A stretch of 64,000 nucleotides of DNA from Neobacillus sp. SuZ13 (GTDB lineage Bacteria; Bacillota; Bacilli; Bacillales; Cytobacillaceae): contig NZ_CP126107.1 in assembly GCF_030123365.1 (NCBI RefSeq), positions 2,713,501 to 2,777,500 of the forward strand, written 5' to 3'. Position 1 is the stretch's first letter; each line of letters starts with the position of its first letter. Positions 8,327 to 16,015 of this stretch are shown piece by piece. A program made the position numbers and the translations under genes. The notes beneath the pieces are model-generated. The model ran no database searches. It saw nothing but the letters and a program-made list of their open reading frames with translations, and was not told the DNA's origin.

Positions 8327-9559
8327 ATGGAACGAGTTGTGATTACAGGGATGGGAGTCGTGTCACCCTTGGGTAACAACGTTGAAACATTTTGGAGGAA
8401 TTTAACCGAAGGCAGGTCTGGAGTTTCTTACATTAATAGGTTTGACGTAAGTAAACATAAAACCAAAATTGCTGGATTAGTTAGGGATTTTAATGTTGAG
8501 GATATGCTTGGTCAGAAGGATGCAAGGCGTATGGATAGATTTTGTCAATTTGCTCTAGTTGCAGCTGAACAAGCATGGAACGATTCCAATCTGAACATTA
8601 AGGAAATTGATTTAGAGCGTCTTAGTGTATATATTGGTTCGGGAATAGGTGGAATTGAGACTTTAGTGCAAAATATTGATGTACTTCGGGAAAGAGGACC
8701 ACAAAGGGTAAGTCCAACAATGGTGCCTTCGATGATAGCAAATGCAGCTTCAGCACAAATAAGTATTAAATGGGGGGCATTGGGACCATCTATGGCACCT
8801 GTTTCCGCTTGTGCAATTGGAAATACAGCTATTGGAGAGGCTTTCAGAATTATTCGGTATGGTACGGCTGATGTAGCATTTGCAGGAGGGGCTGAGGCAG
8901 CCATCACAGAATTGTCTCTAGCCAGTTTTGGGAATGCAAAAGCGTTGTCTGCGAGGAATGATGAACCAGGTGCTGCTAGTCGTCCTTTTGATGCGAATAG
9001 AGATGGATTTGTAATGTCTGAAGGTGCAGGAATTTTAATACTTGAATCTTTAACACATGCAATACGTAGAAATGCACGAATTTATGCTGAAATAATTGGA
9101 TATGGGGCTAGTTCTGATGCATATCATATGGTTTCTCCACATCCAGAAGGAAAAGGAGCCTATCTTGCAATGAAAATGGCTTTAAAAGATGCGTCCATTT
9201 CTACTGAAGATGTTGATGTAATTAGTGCGCATGCAACAAGTACAGAGATAGGTGACATATCTGAAACAAATGCAATAAAAAAATTGTTTGGCGAACAAGC
9301 ATACAGGATACCAGTTACGGCTAATAAGTCGATGACAGGACATTTATTAGGAGCAGCTGGCGGGGTTGAAGCTATTGCATTAGCAAAAAGTCTCCAAGAG
9401 GGCATCATTCCGCCTACTATCAACTTAGAACACCCCGATCCATTATGTGATTTAGATTATGTACCAAACGTAGCCCGACAAACAAATCTCCAAATAGGGA
9501 TCTCCAATTCATTTGGGTTTGGTGGGCATAATGCAGTAATTGCTTTGAAAAAGTATTAA
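8327..9559 (+). CDS. Beta-ketoacyl-ACP synthase II (FabF-like), complete catalytic triad
   Basis: The 410-residue thiolase-fold enzyme has the KAS II triad: Cys162 (VSACAIGNTAIGEAF), His302 (SAHATSTEIGD) and His339 (SMTGHLLGAAGG). It would condense malonyl-ACP with acyl-ACP in fatty acid elongation. Its motifs differ from the housekeeping form (CAIGN for CATGT, HATST for HGTST), suggesting a specialised paralogue rather than the main FabF. RBS CGAGGGGGAAG precedes the ATG. It is divergent from an MmyB-type regulator and has its own terminator at 9633. Confidence 0.88.
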   Translation: MERVVITGMGVVSPLGNNVETFWRNLTEGRSGVSYINRFDVSKHKTKIAGLVRDFNVEDMLGQKDARRMDRFCQFALVAAEQAWNDSNLNIKEIDLERLSVYIGSGIGGIETLVQNIDVLRERGPQRVSPTMVPSMIANAASAQISIKWGALGPSMAPVSACAIGNTAIGEAFRIIRYGTADVAFAGGAEAAITELSLASFGNAKALSARNDEPGAASRPFDANRDGFVMSEGAGILILESLTHAIRRNARIYAEIIGYGASSDAYHMVSPHPEGKGAYLAMKMALKDASISTEDVDVISAHATSTEIGDISETNAIKKLFGEQAYRIPVTANKSMTGHLLGAAGGVEAIALAKSLQEGIIPPTINLEHPDPLCDLDYVPNVARQTNLQIGISNSFGFGGHNAVIALKKY

Positions 9560-9583
9560 TTGTGAAAATAGTTTTATGAGATA

Positions 9584-9625
9584 GAGTGAAGAAATGTACT
9601 TACAATCGGGTTACTTCTCTTCAAT
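9584..9625 (+). repeat. Dispersed intergenic element, partial left end
   Basis: AGTGAAGAAATGTACTTA followed by ATCGGGTTACTTCTCTTCA resembles the family's left end. The central part is replaced by the FabF-gene terminator. Confidence 0.45.
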
Positions 9626-9632
9626 AAGAATA

Positions 9633-9670
9633 AAATCAAGGACCTTATTTGTGGTCCTTGATTTATATTT
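9633..9670 (+). terminator. Terminator after the FabF-like gene
   Basis: A perfect 12-bp stem AAATCAAGGACC/GGTCCTTGATTT (9633-9644 with 9653-9664) is followed by a T-rich stretch. Confidence 0.8.
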
Positions 9671-9672
9671 AA

Positions 9673-10185
9673 ATATCAACAATATTATTTGTTATACTTT
9701 GGACCGGTGCTGGACAGATTGGCATGGCGATAGCTAGAAGAATCGGTTTTGGAAAGAAAATTATTGTTGGTGATAAGAACCTAGATCATGCCAAGGCTAT
9801 TGCAAAAATGATGAAAGAAGCCGGATTTGATGTGGTACCTGTAGAAACGGATATTTCTTCCAGAGAATCTATTTTAAATTTGATTGCAGAAGGTCAGAAG
9901 AATGGTGAAATCACTGCTCTTATCAATGCAGCCGGCGTGTCACCTAATCAGGCACCTTTTGAAACCATTTTGAAGCTGGATTTGTACGGAACTGCTGTAT
10001 TGCTGGAGGAAGTAGGTAAGGTCATAGCTCCTGGAGGCGTGGGTGTGACAATTTCCAGTCAGTCTGGACACAGAATGCCTCAATTGGGAGATGAAATTGA
10101 TGAACAGCTAGCAACGACACCAACAGAGAAACTACTTAGTTTGGAAGTGCACTTAAACCAACAGAACAATGAAAGAATCTCATAA
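9673..10185 (+). pseudogene. Truncated short-chain dehydrogenase/reductase
   Basis: The frame holds an SDR nucleotide-binding motif (TGAGQIGMAIARRIG), the acidic strand end (VGDKN), a DI at the cofactor-binding edge and the ALINAAGVSP (NAAG) motif, then a TISSQSGHRMP catalytic-Ser strand. The frame ends about 160 residues in, just before the expected YxxSK segment, with an unrelated tail. The 5' side opens directly after a TAA at 9670-9672 and has no credible start codon in the first 17 codons. Both ends are therefore lost, and the enzyme cannot work without Tyr and Lys. Confidence 0.75.
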
Positions 10186-10277
10186 GGAGATAGAAAGTCT
10201 GCAGGTTGGTTGAAGAAGGAATCTGTTTATTTTTATAGAATTTCTAATTTAATAAAAAAATTAATGAAATTAGAGAA

Positions 10278-10499
10278 ATGAGGGAAATAAATCTTAAAAT
10301 AAAAGGTTTCGGAGGAATATTTTGGAGGACTAAAAATCTAGATGCTACAAAAAAATGGTACAGTGAAGTGTTGAAGATTGAAATAGACAATTGGAATGGG
10401 ACTATCATCAAACCCCAGTCAGGAAATGAAACTATCTTTTCTTTCTTTACTGAAGATGACAGCTATTTCAAGGAGGTACAAAATGAATCAAATACATAA
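10278..10499 (+). pseudogene. VOC/glyoxalase-like N-terminal half
   Basis: The 73-residue frame matches the first half of a vicinal-oxygen-chelate protein (GGIFWRTKNLDATKKWYSEVLKIEIDNW). The second beta-alpha-beta module is missing, and the frame ends 17 bases inside the following hydrolase gene. The junction at about 10465 suggests a deletion that removed the 3' half of this gene and brought the hydrolase's ribosome binding site into it. A functional half-size VOC protein is possible but less likely. Confidence 0.6.
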
Positions 10500-11076
10500 A
10501 AAGTCGGATACTTTAATCATTGTAATACACGAAATTTATGGAATAAACCAACATATGCAGAGTTTTTGTGATTTATTATCGAAACAGGGTTTTAATGTCA
10601 TTTGTCCAAATTTATTAGAACGAGAGGTAGCTTTTGATTATTCACAAGAGGAAGATGCTTATCGTAATTTTATGGAGAACGTAGGATTCGCTAATGCTTT
10701 GCATAAAATGAAAAATATATTATCAGATGTTAAAGATGAATACGAAAAAATATTTATTATTGGCTTTAGTGTAGGGGCGACTATTGCTTGGTTATGTAGT
10801 GAGCAGGATTGTGTCGATGGAATAGTCGGATACTATGGTTCACGTATTAGGAATTACGTGGAATTATCACCACAATGTCCTACAATACTATTTTTTCCGC
10901 AAGAAGAACAATCATTTAATGTGGACGAGTTAATTTTAACTTTAGAAAAAGTGAATATCGAAATACATAAATTTAACGGAAAACACGGATTCAGTGACCC
11001 ATACTCTCCACAATATAATGAAAAATCAGCACAAAAAGCATTTAGTGAAATGGTGAAATTTTTTAAGAAACATTAA
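10483..11076 (+). CDS. Dienelactone hydrolase family alpha/beta hydrolase
   Basis: The 197-residue protein has an alpha/beta hydrolase core: oxyanion strand LIIVIHEIYGI, nucleophile elbow GFSVGA (about residue 99), and C-terminal His in GKHGFSDPY. The nucleophile is Ser, not the Cys of classical dienelactone hydrolases. The true start is ATG 10483, six bases behind AAGGAGGT; the longer frame back to 10396 has no such site. The 5' end overlaps the truncated VOC frame. Substrate unknown. Confidence 0.75.
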   Translation: MNQIHKKSDTLIIVIHEIYGINQHMQSFCDLLSKQGFNVICPNLLEREVAFDYSQEEDAYRNFMENVGFANALHKMKNILSDVKDEYEKIFIIGFSVGATIAWLCSEQDCVDGIVGYYGSRIRNYVELSPQCPTILFFPQEEQSFNVDELILTLEKVNIEIHKFNGKHGFSDPYSPQYNEKSAQKAFSEMVKFFKKH

Positions 11077-11081
11077 TTAAA

Positions 11082-11261
11082 TCCATATTTGGTATATCAA
11101 ATGTTACTTTTACCTATTTCTTCGTAAAAAATATTTACAAATCCCTATCAAAGTGATGATTTAGGAACAGGTCTACTGTCACTAATGATTGGCTTTCAAT
11201 AGTAATTGCTATTTTTTTAGGATAAGTTGTAATAAAAGGGAGTAGGACTTCCAAAATCTAA
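11082..11261 (+). pseudogene. Decayed copy of the 3' end of the membrane-protein gene at 34936
   Basis: This stretch aligns base for base, with small gaps, to 35182-35367: shared blocks include CCATATTTGGTATATCAAAT, ACTAATGATTGG, TTTCAATAGTAATTGC and the terminal AGGACTTCCAAAATCTAA. Deletions and substitutions break the frame. It is a duplicate fragment of the last 60 codons of that gene, so a paralogue once stood here. Confidence 0.8.
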
Positions 11262-11336
11262 ATCTTATTCAAATTATGGATGCATAGGTTAACCAGATTT
11301 CGGTAACTATTTTTCTAGTTCAACGAAACTGGCATA

Positions 11337-11362
11337 TTAGTTAAAGTACGTATCTTCACAAA
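11337..11362 (-). repeat. Dispersed intergenic element, left-end fragment in reverse orientation
   Basis: The reverse complement reads TTTGTGAAGATACGTACTTT followed by AACTAA, the left end of the family. It is the only clear reverse-oriented piece seen and is only the end, not a whole element. Confidence 0.55.
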
Positions 11363-11370
11363 GTTATAGA

Positions 11371-11415
11371 AAAAGCCGATTATCCTAATAACAAAAAGGG
11401 GAATCGGCTTTTCTT
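11371..11415 (-). terminator. Terminator between convergent units
   Basis: A perfect 11-bp stem AAAAGCCGATT/AATCGGCTTTT (11371-11381 with 11402-11412) with T-tracts in both directions lies 40 bases beyond the stop of the aldo/keto reductase gene and would work on both strands. Confidence 0.75.
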
Positions 11416-11454
11416 AGTCATCAATATTTTATTAAAAGATTTTGTCTAACAAGA

Positions 11455-12435
11455 TTAATTATGACCAACAATTGGGTGTGGTACATATGGTTCTTCTAGG
11501 AACGCCATTTCTTCAGATGTTAATTTTACAGATAGAGCACCTACTGCATCTTCGAGATGAGTTATTTTCGTAGCACCTATGATAGGAGATGTTACTGGTT
11601 CTTTCTGAAGCAACCAAGCAAGTGCGATATGAATACGTGGAACACCATGTTTTTCTGCAAGTGATGCAACTCTCTCTACAACGTATCGGTCCGCTTCAGC
11701 AGTCGCATCATATTTAGATTTTAAAATGAAATCTGTTTCAGAGCGTTGAGTTGTTTCCGACCAATCACGAGTTAATTTTCCTGATGCAAGTGGGCTGTAT
11801 GGAGTCACACCGATCTTTTCTTCTTTACACAGAGGAAGCATTTCTCTCTCGTCTTCACGGTATATGAGGTTGTAATGATTCTGCATCGATACAAAGCGAG
11901 TCCAACCATTTTTTTCAGCTACATGTAATGCCTTTTGGAATTGCCATGCATACATGGCAGAAGCACCAATATATCTTGCCTTCCCAGCTCTCACCACATC
12001 ATGTAATGCCTCCATCGTCTCTTCAATAGGGGTATTGTAGTCCCAGCGGTGAATAATATAAAGATCTACATAATCCGTTCCGAGTCTCTTCAGACTCTTA
12101 TCAATTTCACTCATGATGGCTTTTCGAGAAAGACCCGCACCGTTTGGACCTTCATGCATTCGTCCATGTAGCTTTGTTGCGATTACAACTTCATCACGAT
12201 TGGCATAATCCGTTAAAGCTCGTCCAAGGAATTCCTCGCTGGTTCCCATTGAGTATACATTTGCCGTATCAAAGAAATTGATCCCAAGATCAAGTGCTTT
12301 TTTAATAATAGAGCGACTTTTCTCTTCATTAAGTACCCATTGATGAATCCATTTTTCTGCTTCACCAAAACTCATACAGCCAAGACCAAATCTAGATACA
12401 TCCAATCCTGTATTACCTAGTTTCACATAGTCCAT
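11455..12435 (-). CDS. Aldo/keto reductase
   Basis: The 326-residue (alpha/beta)8 oxidoreductase has the full AKR tetrad: Asp in NFFDTANVY (about 55), Tyr in the same segment (about 60), Lys in IATKLHG (about 86) and His in IIHRWD (about 127). It would use NADPH to reduce carbonyl substrates in the cytoplasm. GAGGAATAAATAG precedes the minus-strand ATG. It is divergent from an AraC regulator at 12635, a common pairing in which the regulator responds to the enzyme's substrate. Confidence 0.9.
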   Translation of the reverse strand: MDYVKLGNTGLDVSRFGLGCMSFGEAEKWIHQWVLNEEKSRSIIKKALDLGINFFDTANVYSMGTSEEFLGRALTDYANRDEVVIATKLHGRMHEGPNGAGLSRKAIMSEIDKSLKRLGTDYVDLYIIHRWDYNTPIEETMEALHDVVRAGKARYIGASAMYAWQFQKALHVAEKNGWTRFVSMQNHYNLIYREDEREMLPLCKEEKIGVTPYSPLASGKLTRDWSETTQRSETDFILKSKYDATAEADRYVVERVASLAEKHGVPRIHIALAWLLQKEPVTSPIIGATKITHLEDAVGALSVKLTSEEMAFLEEPYVPHPIVGHN

Positions 12436-12460
12436 CTATTTATTCCTCACTTTCATTTAC

Positions 12461-12547
12461 TAGCAAGTTTCGATTTAAGTTTGGTAATTGCACTTTTAAT
12501 TATGTCACAAATATTAAACAAACCTTAAACCCATTCGTAGCAAGTTT
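12461..12547 (+). promoter_or_regulatory. Direct repeats in the reductase/AraC divergent promoter region
   Basis: TAGCAAGTTT occurs at 12461-12470 and again at 12538-12547, each followed within ten bases by TAA. AraC-family proteins usually bind direct repeats, so these are candidate sites for the adjacent regulator. This is inference from position and sequence repetition. Confidence 0.4.
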
Positions 12548-12634
12548 TTGCCTAATCCTATCAAGCCACTTTATCACTCGACGAATATCAAGTAAAATTA
12601 AGCCATCTAAGTTGAGGAAAGAGGAGAATAAGAT

Positions 12635-13534
12635 ATGTCTGAGGAAATCGACAAGCAGCATGAAATAGGCAAACTTATTGAGCGATATACAGGTCAGGAT
12701 GGTGTTCATCCTACCTCTATTCCATCATTATTTCTCATCCGTGAATCCATAATCACCGAACCCATCTCGAGAGTTAACGAGCCGTCCTTTTGCCTTATCG
12801 TCCAAGGAGAGAAAGAGGTATGGTTGGGAGAGGAATGCTTTAGGTATGGTCCAGGCAATTACATTGTTGCATCTGTTGACTTGCCAGTAACGGGCCAAGT
12901 TATAAAAGCCTCATCCGACTCTCCATATTTGGCACTGAAACTTGAATTTACATCAAGCGAAATTTTAGAGGTTTTAAGTGAAACGGATATTCAATCTGGA
13001 CAGAGAAAAAATGTGAAACGAGCTATGTTTATTAGTGAAGTAGAGCCTTTTTTATTGGATGCGGTTATCAGATTAGCTTGTTTGCTAGACAATCCAAAAC
13101 ATATTCCAATTCTTGCTCCATTATTTAAGAAAGAAATCCTTTATTGGGTTCTACAAGGTCCGAACGGGGAAGCACTGGAGCAAATGGCCATAGAAGGTAG
13201 CAATGCCCTCCAAATTAGAAATGTAATCGAACATATCATTCATAATTATGAAAAGTCTTTTCGAATAGAGGATTTATCAGAAATAGCGAATATGAGTGCG
13301 GCTTCGCTTCATCGGCATTTTAAAGAGGTGACTGCTATGAGCCCAATTCAATTCCAAAAACAATTAAGATTACAGGAAGCTCGGCGTTTGTTATTAGCTG
13401 AATCATCAGATGTATCTGATGTTGCATTCAGGGTGGGCTACGAAAGTCAATCGCAATTCAGTCGAGAGTATTCACGCATGTTCGGCTTTTCACCTAGAGC
13501 GGATATAAACCGACTGAGAAAAAACTACGTTTAA
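12635..13534 (+). CDS. AraC family transcriptional regulator
   Basis: The 299-residue protein has an N-terminal AraC-type cupin-like ligand domain (residues 20-165, with SFCLIVQGEKEVWLGEE) and two C-terminal helix-turn-helix units (about 200-295, with FRIEDLSEIANMSAASLHRH and DVAFRVGYESQSQFSREY). It is divergent from the aldo/keto reductase, its probable target. RBS GAGGAGAATAAG precedes the ATG. Confidence 0.9.
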   Translation: MSEEIDKQHEIGKLIERYTGQDGVHPTSIPSLFLIRESIITEPISRVNEPSFCLIVQGEKEVWLGEECFRYGPGNYIVASVDLPVTGQVIKASSDSPYLALKLEFTSSEILEVLSETDIQSGQRKNVKRAMFISEVEPFLLDAVIRLACLLDNPKHIPILAPLFKKEILYWVLQGPNGEALEQMAIEGSNALQIRNVIEHIIHNYEKSFRIEDLSEIANMSAASLHRHFKEVTAMSPIQFQKQLRLQEARRLLLAESSDVSDVAFRVGYESQSQFSREYSRMFGFSPRADINRLRKNYV

Positions 13535-13618
13535 ACTAATAAATTACATGAATAATCAACTCAATGAAGTTGAAACCCTCTGGATGACACCTAGACGTAT
13601 TTTATTTATAAAAATACA

Positions 13619-13690
13619 GATTGTGAAAGATCGTACTTAGACTAAAGGGTGCAAGAGTTGAAGATCCTGCTGCCATGAAGCATTTAGCTT
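13619..13690 (+). repeat. Dispersed intergenic element, partial
   Basis: The left end is conserved (ATTGTGAAAGATCGTACTTA, ACTAAAGGGTGCAAGAGTTG, AAGATCCTGCTGCCATGAAG), but the right end is lost near the permease gene end. It follows the AraC gene on its strand. Confidence 0.65.
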
Positions 13691-13710
13691 AAAGACTTAT
13701 TGATCCAAAT

Positions 13711-14238
13711 CTATACTTCCTTAGTTAGATGATACTTTAACAACTTTTGTTGGTCATAAATTTTTTCAAAAAGAATTCCCGTTAAATAGTAAAACACGAG
13801 GCCAAAACAAATGTGAATAAGTGTAAATTTTGAACCAAATGAAGTAAATTCATATACTAGAACTGGCAATTTCACTGTTGACCAAGCGCCTAAGAAAAAC
13901 ACTATATAGCGGACACTGGCTCCTTTTTTCAATAAAAGTACTGCAATCGGAAAGGCTATATAAAGAGGGCCTGCAGCTACTGTTGCTAATAATAAGGTGA
14001 AGAAGACACCATATATACCTGACTTTTCACCCATATATCGAATGAGTGATTCTTTCTTTACCCATTGATCCAATAATCCCACTAATATGAATATAGGAGG
14101 AAGTAGGAATAACATATCCAAAATACTTTTACCAGTTAACTGAACTGTTTTCATAGCAATAGCTTGATTCATAAACCCAATAAGAAGAAGCCCTAATAAT
14201 AAAATGAAAAAGAACCGATATCTTTTTAGTTTTGTCAT
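13711..14238 (-). CDS. Half-size permease, second subunit (DUF318/ArsP-like)
   Basis: The 175-residue protein has about five hydrophobic segments and the motif AAGPLYIAFPIAVLLLKKGAS, which resembles the core helix pair of COG0701 permeases. Its start is ATG 14238, which overlaps the TGA of the preceding gene (ATGA), so the much longer open frame reaching 14619 is an out-of-frame shadow of that gene. It and the preceding gene appear to be two halves of a permease made as separate chains. The transported substrate is unknown. Confidence 0.7.
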   Translation of the reverse strand: MTKLKRYRFFFILLLGLLLIGFMNQAIAMKTVQLTGKSILDMLFLLPPIFILVGLLDQWVKKESLIRYMGEKSGIYGVFFTLLLATVAAGPLYIAFPIAVLLLKKGASVRYIVFFLGAWSTVKLPVLVYEFTSFGSKFTLIHICFGLVFYYLTGILFEKIYDQQKLLKYHLTKEV

Positions 14239-14717
14239 GTCATCACCACCCAAATAATCAATGCAAATAAAAGAGACATTATTATGGCAGATATATTTCG
14301 TGCAATAGCAAAACTTCGTCCAAAAGTTTTTTGTTCCATAGATAAAGTTGCAAGTCCTACAGACATTAATGTCGACATTAATACCGCTACTTGTGGAAGA
14401 GCAGCACCATTTTGAACTAATGTATATCCGAGAGGAAAGACGATAAAGCTTGGAACTAAAGCAATTGATCCAATGATTGTTGAATAAATGATGCCTAGTA
14501 AGCCAGAATTTTCGCCAATTATTGAAGAAATAAGGGACGGTGTCAATAAAGACAATGCTAGCCCAACAAAAAGCATAATAGCTAATAAATCCGGTAAAAC
14601 ATTGCGAAACATTTTCCATGAACTTAATAAGGCTACCATTGTTTTATGTTTGTCTTTTGTGAAGGAAATACCCAAATAAATAGTGGCTAGAGTATAGAGA
14701 ATAATTCCACTAATCAT
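14235..14717 (-). CDS. Half-size permease, first subunit (DUF318/ArsP-like)
   Basis: The 160-residue membrane protein has four to five helices with the repeat-related motif ALVPSFIVFPLGYTLVQNGA, parallel to the matching segment of the downstream subunit. The ATG at 14717 overlaps the PadR stop by eight bases, and its own stop overlaps the next start. The three genes therefore form one translationally coupled operon. A longer start at 14783 would lie inside the PadR coding region and is rejected. Confidence 0.7.
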   Translation of the reverse strand: MISGIILYTLATIYLGISFTKDKHKTMVALLSSWKMFRNVLPDLLAIMLFVGLALSLLTPSLISSIIGENSGLLGIIYSTIIGSIALVPSFIVFPLGYTLVQNGAALPQVAVLMSTLMSVGLATLSMEQKTFGRSFAIARNISAIIMSLLFALIIWVVMT

Positions 14718-15051
14718 TATTTTGAGCCCTCCATTCTTTATATTTTTCCTGGAAAAACGATAAATTTTTAATTTTTTCTTCAATATCTATTTGAAAATCT
14801 TCTAATTTTCTTTTTCCAACTGAAGTGATTCTGTACATCCTTATCGGTTTATCTCGTTGAGATGTATCCAGATAAGACTCAACAGCACTTTCTTCCTCTA
14901 ACTTTTTTAGTGTACGATATAATATGGCACTATCGATTGGATTAATGGGAAGCTCTTCCTCACATCTTTGCAGTAGTTTCCCTCCATAGTTATCTCCCTC
15001 TGTTAAAAACAGCAAAAGAAATGCACCTGTATGTCTCCCTGTATGTTTCAT
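14710..15051 (-). CDS. PadR family transcriptional regulator
   Basis: The 113-residue protein has a winged helix-turn-helix with the PadR pattern HTGAFLLLFLTEGDNYG, NPIDSAILYRTLKKLEEE and YRITSVGKRKLED, plus a short C-terminal dimerisation helix. It probably represses the two permease genes that follow it and itself. AGGAGG is five to nine bases ahead of the ATG. A palindromic operator candidate lies at 15101-15140. Confidence 0.85.
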   Translation of the reverse strand: MKHTGRHTGAFLLLFLTEGDNYGGKLLQRCEEELPINPIDSAILYRTLKKLEEESAVESYLDTSQRDKPIRMYRITSVGKRKLEDFQIDIEEKIKNLSFFQEKYKEWRAQNND

Positions 15052-15100
15052 GAAATATATAGCCTCCTAATTTTTAATGTAAAAAATTTTTTCGGTAACT

Positions 15101-15140
15101 CATTACTGTTAATAACAGTATGCTGTCACAAACAGTAATG
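15101..15140 (-). promoter_or_regulatory. Nested palindromic operator upstream of the PadR-permease operon
   Basis: A perfect 17-base palindrome TACTGTTA-a-TAACAGTA lies at 15104-15120. The arms CATTACTGTT (15101-15110) and AACAGTAATG (15131-15140) also form a 10-bp outer palindrome with a 20-base gap, so the sequence ACTGTT/AACAGT occurs three times. The position 50-90 bases before the PadR start suits autorepression. Confidence 0.6.
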
Positions 15141-15179
15141 TGCCAATTTTTTTCTCTGTGATAACAAAAAAATTAGAAT

Positions 15180-15287
15180 GTGAATCTAGTTTGGATTGGT
15201 GGAGGCAAAGATGTGGAGATTGAACGGGAGCAACTTTCACAAGAACAGATAGAAACTCTGATTATAAGAATGAAAAATAATCATTAA
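15180..15287 (+). pseudogene. 35-codon fragment, possible gene tail
   Basis: GTG 15180 to TAA 15287 encodes a hydrophilic peptide ending EQIETLIIRMKNNH. No ribosome binding site is visible and the N-terminus (NLVWIGGGKDVEIE) looks like the interior of a protein. It may be the tail of a decayed gene. It is followed at once by a dispersed element. Confidence 0.3.
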
Positions 15288-15302
15288 TTCTAAGTATGAA
15301 GA

Positions 15303-15384
15303 TGCTTTAATATAGAAGAACAGATAGTCAGCTGCCATACTTGGCAGCTTTTTCTTATTGAACTAGAGATGCAGGTTAGTTGAA
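15303..15384 (+). repeat. Dispersed intergenic element, right two thirds
   Basis: The central hairpin AGCTGCC-atactt-GGCAGCT is followed by TTTTTCTTATTGAACTAGAG and GCAGGTTAGTTGAATG, the conserved right end. The left end is diverged. Confidence 0.75.
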
Positions 15385-15572
15385 TGTGAAGAAATAAAGG
15401 TCGAGTTAGTTTAAGATATCATAGGGAATTTTAGCTATCGGTATGGTAAAGTTGACTCAAAAATAACTTAATTAATCTTAGGGTTTTATTTAACCAAGGG
15501 GTAAAGTAAGGAAGTTGCGACAGCAGGGTTAAAAAATTAAAACCTTGAAGACCGCTTGTGTTTCACCCCAAT

Positions 15573-15598
15573 AAAAAAGCACCCGATTATTCGGATGC
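15573..15598 (-). terminator. Terminator overlapping the 3' end of the 70-residue gene
   Basis: On the minus strand GCATCCGA pairs with TCGGGTGC (one G-U) and a T6 run follows. The stop codon of the gene at 15587 falls in the hairpin loop, so the last codons form the 5' arm. Confidence 0.7.
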
Positions 15599-15799
15599 AT
15601 ACTTAATTATTCCGTGTAAATAAACTGAGTATTCTCGTAGTACACATTCTCTTAACTTGATTTTTCCTTCACTTACTAATTCTCCAACCAATTCTTCAAT
15701 CTTTTTTACATCTTCATTGGTAGCTTTAGGAATCTCTGTTGAAAACAAATTACCTCGACTGGCATTGTGTAGTTTTTTTAATAATTCAACTTTATTCAT
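15587..15799 (-). CDS. Hypothetical 70-residue protein (duplicated in this window)
   Basis: The ATG at 15799 follows AAAGGGGATGACCC; the longer frame to 15832 includes that RBS and is not chosen. The protein is small, charged and alpha-helical in appearance (MNKVELLKKLHNASRGNLFS at the start, YLHGIIKYASE at the end), with no membrane segment. A degenerate copy with an internal stop lies at 18997-19206, with conserved leader and terminator. No function is recognised. Confidence 0.65.
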   Translation of the reverse strand: MNKVELLKKLHNASRGNLFSTEIPKATNEDVKKIEELVGELVSEGKIKLRECVLREYSVYLHGIIKYASE

Positions 15800-16015
15800 T
15801 GGGTCATCCCCTTTACCTATTATATTCGACATAAAGGAGGTTCTTTCCTTTAAGTTGTTTCACAAAAAGGGGCAGGTTAATAAAAGAAGGGATCGGCTAA
15901 ATGTCCATCATTTATTATGATTAATGAATTTAATTTTAGTTAATAGTCTACTTCGATTTTCTATCGAATAACATTTTATTCGTAGGTTATTTTTTTGGAA
16001 GTAGAGGTGATATCT

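Noticed and set aside
8545..8907. Minus-strand open frame inside the FabF-like gene
   Set aside because: It has no ribosome binding site and overlaps a clearly coding, conserved gene.
14239..14619. N-terminal extension of the second permease gene
   Set aside because: It is an out-of-frame reading of the first permease gene; the start at 14238 overlaps that gene's stop as expected for a coupled pair.
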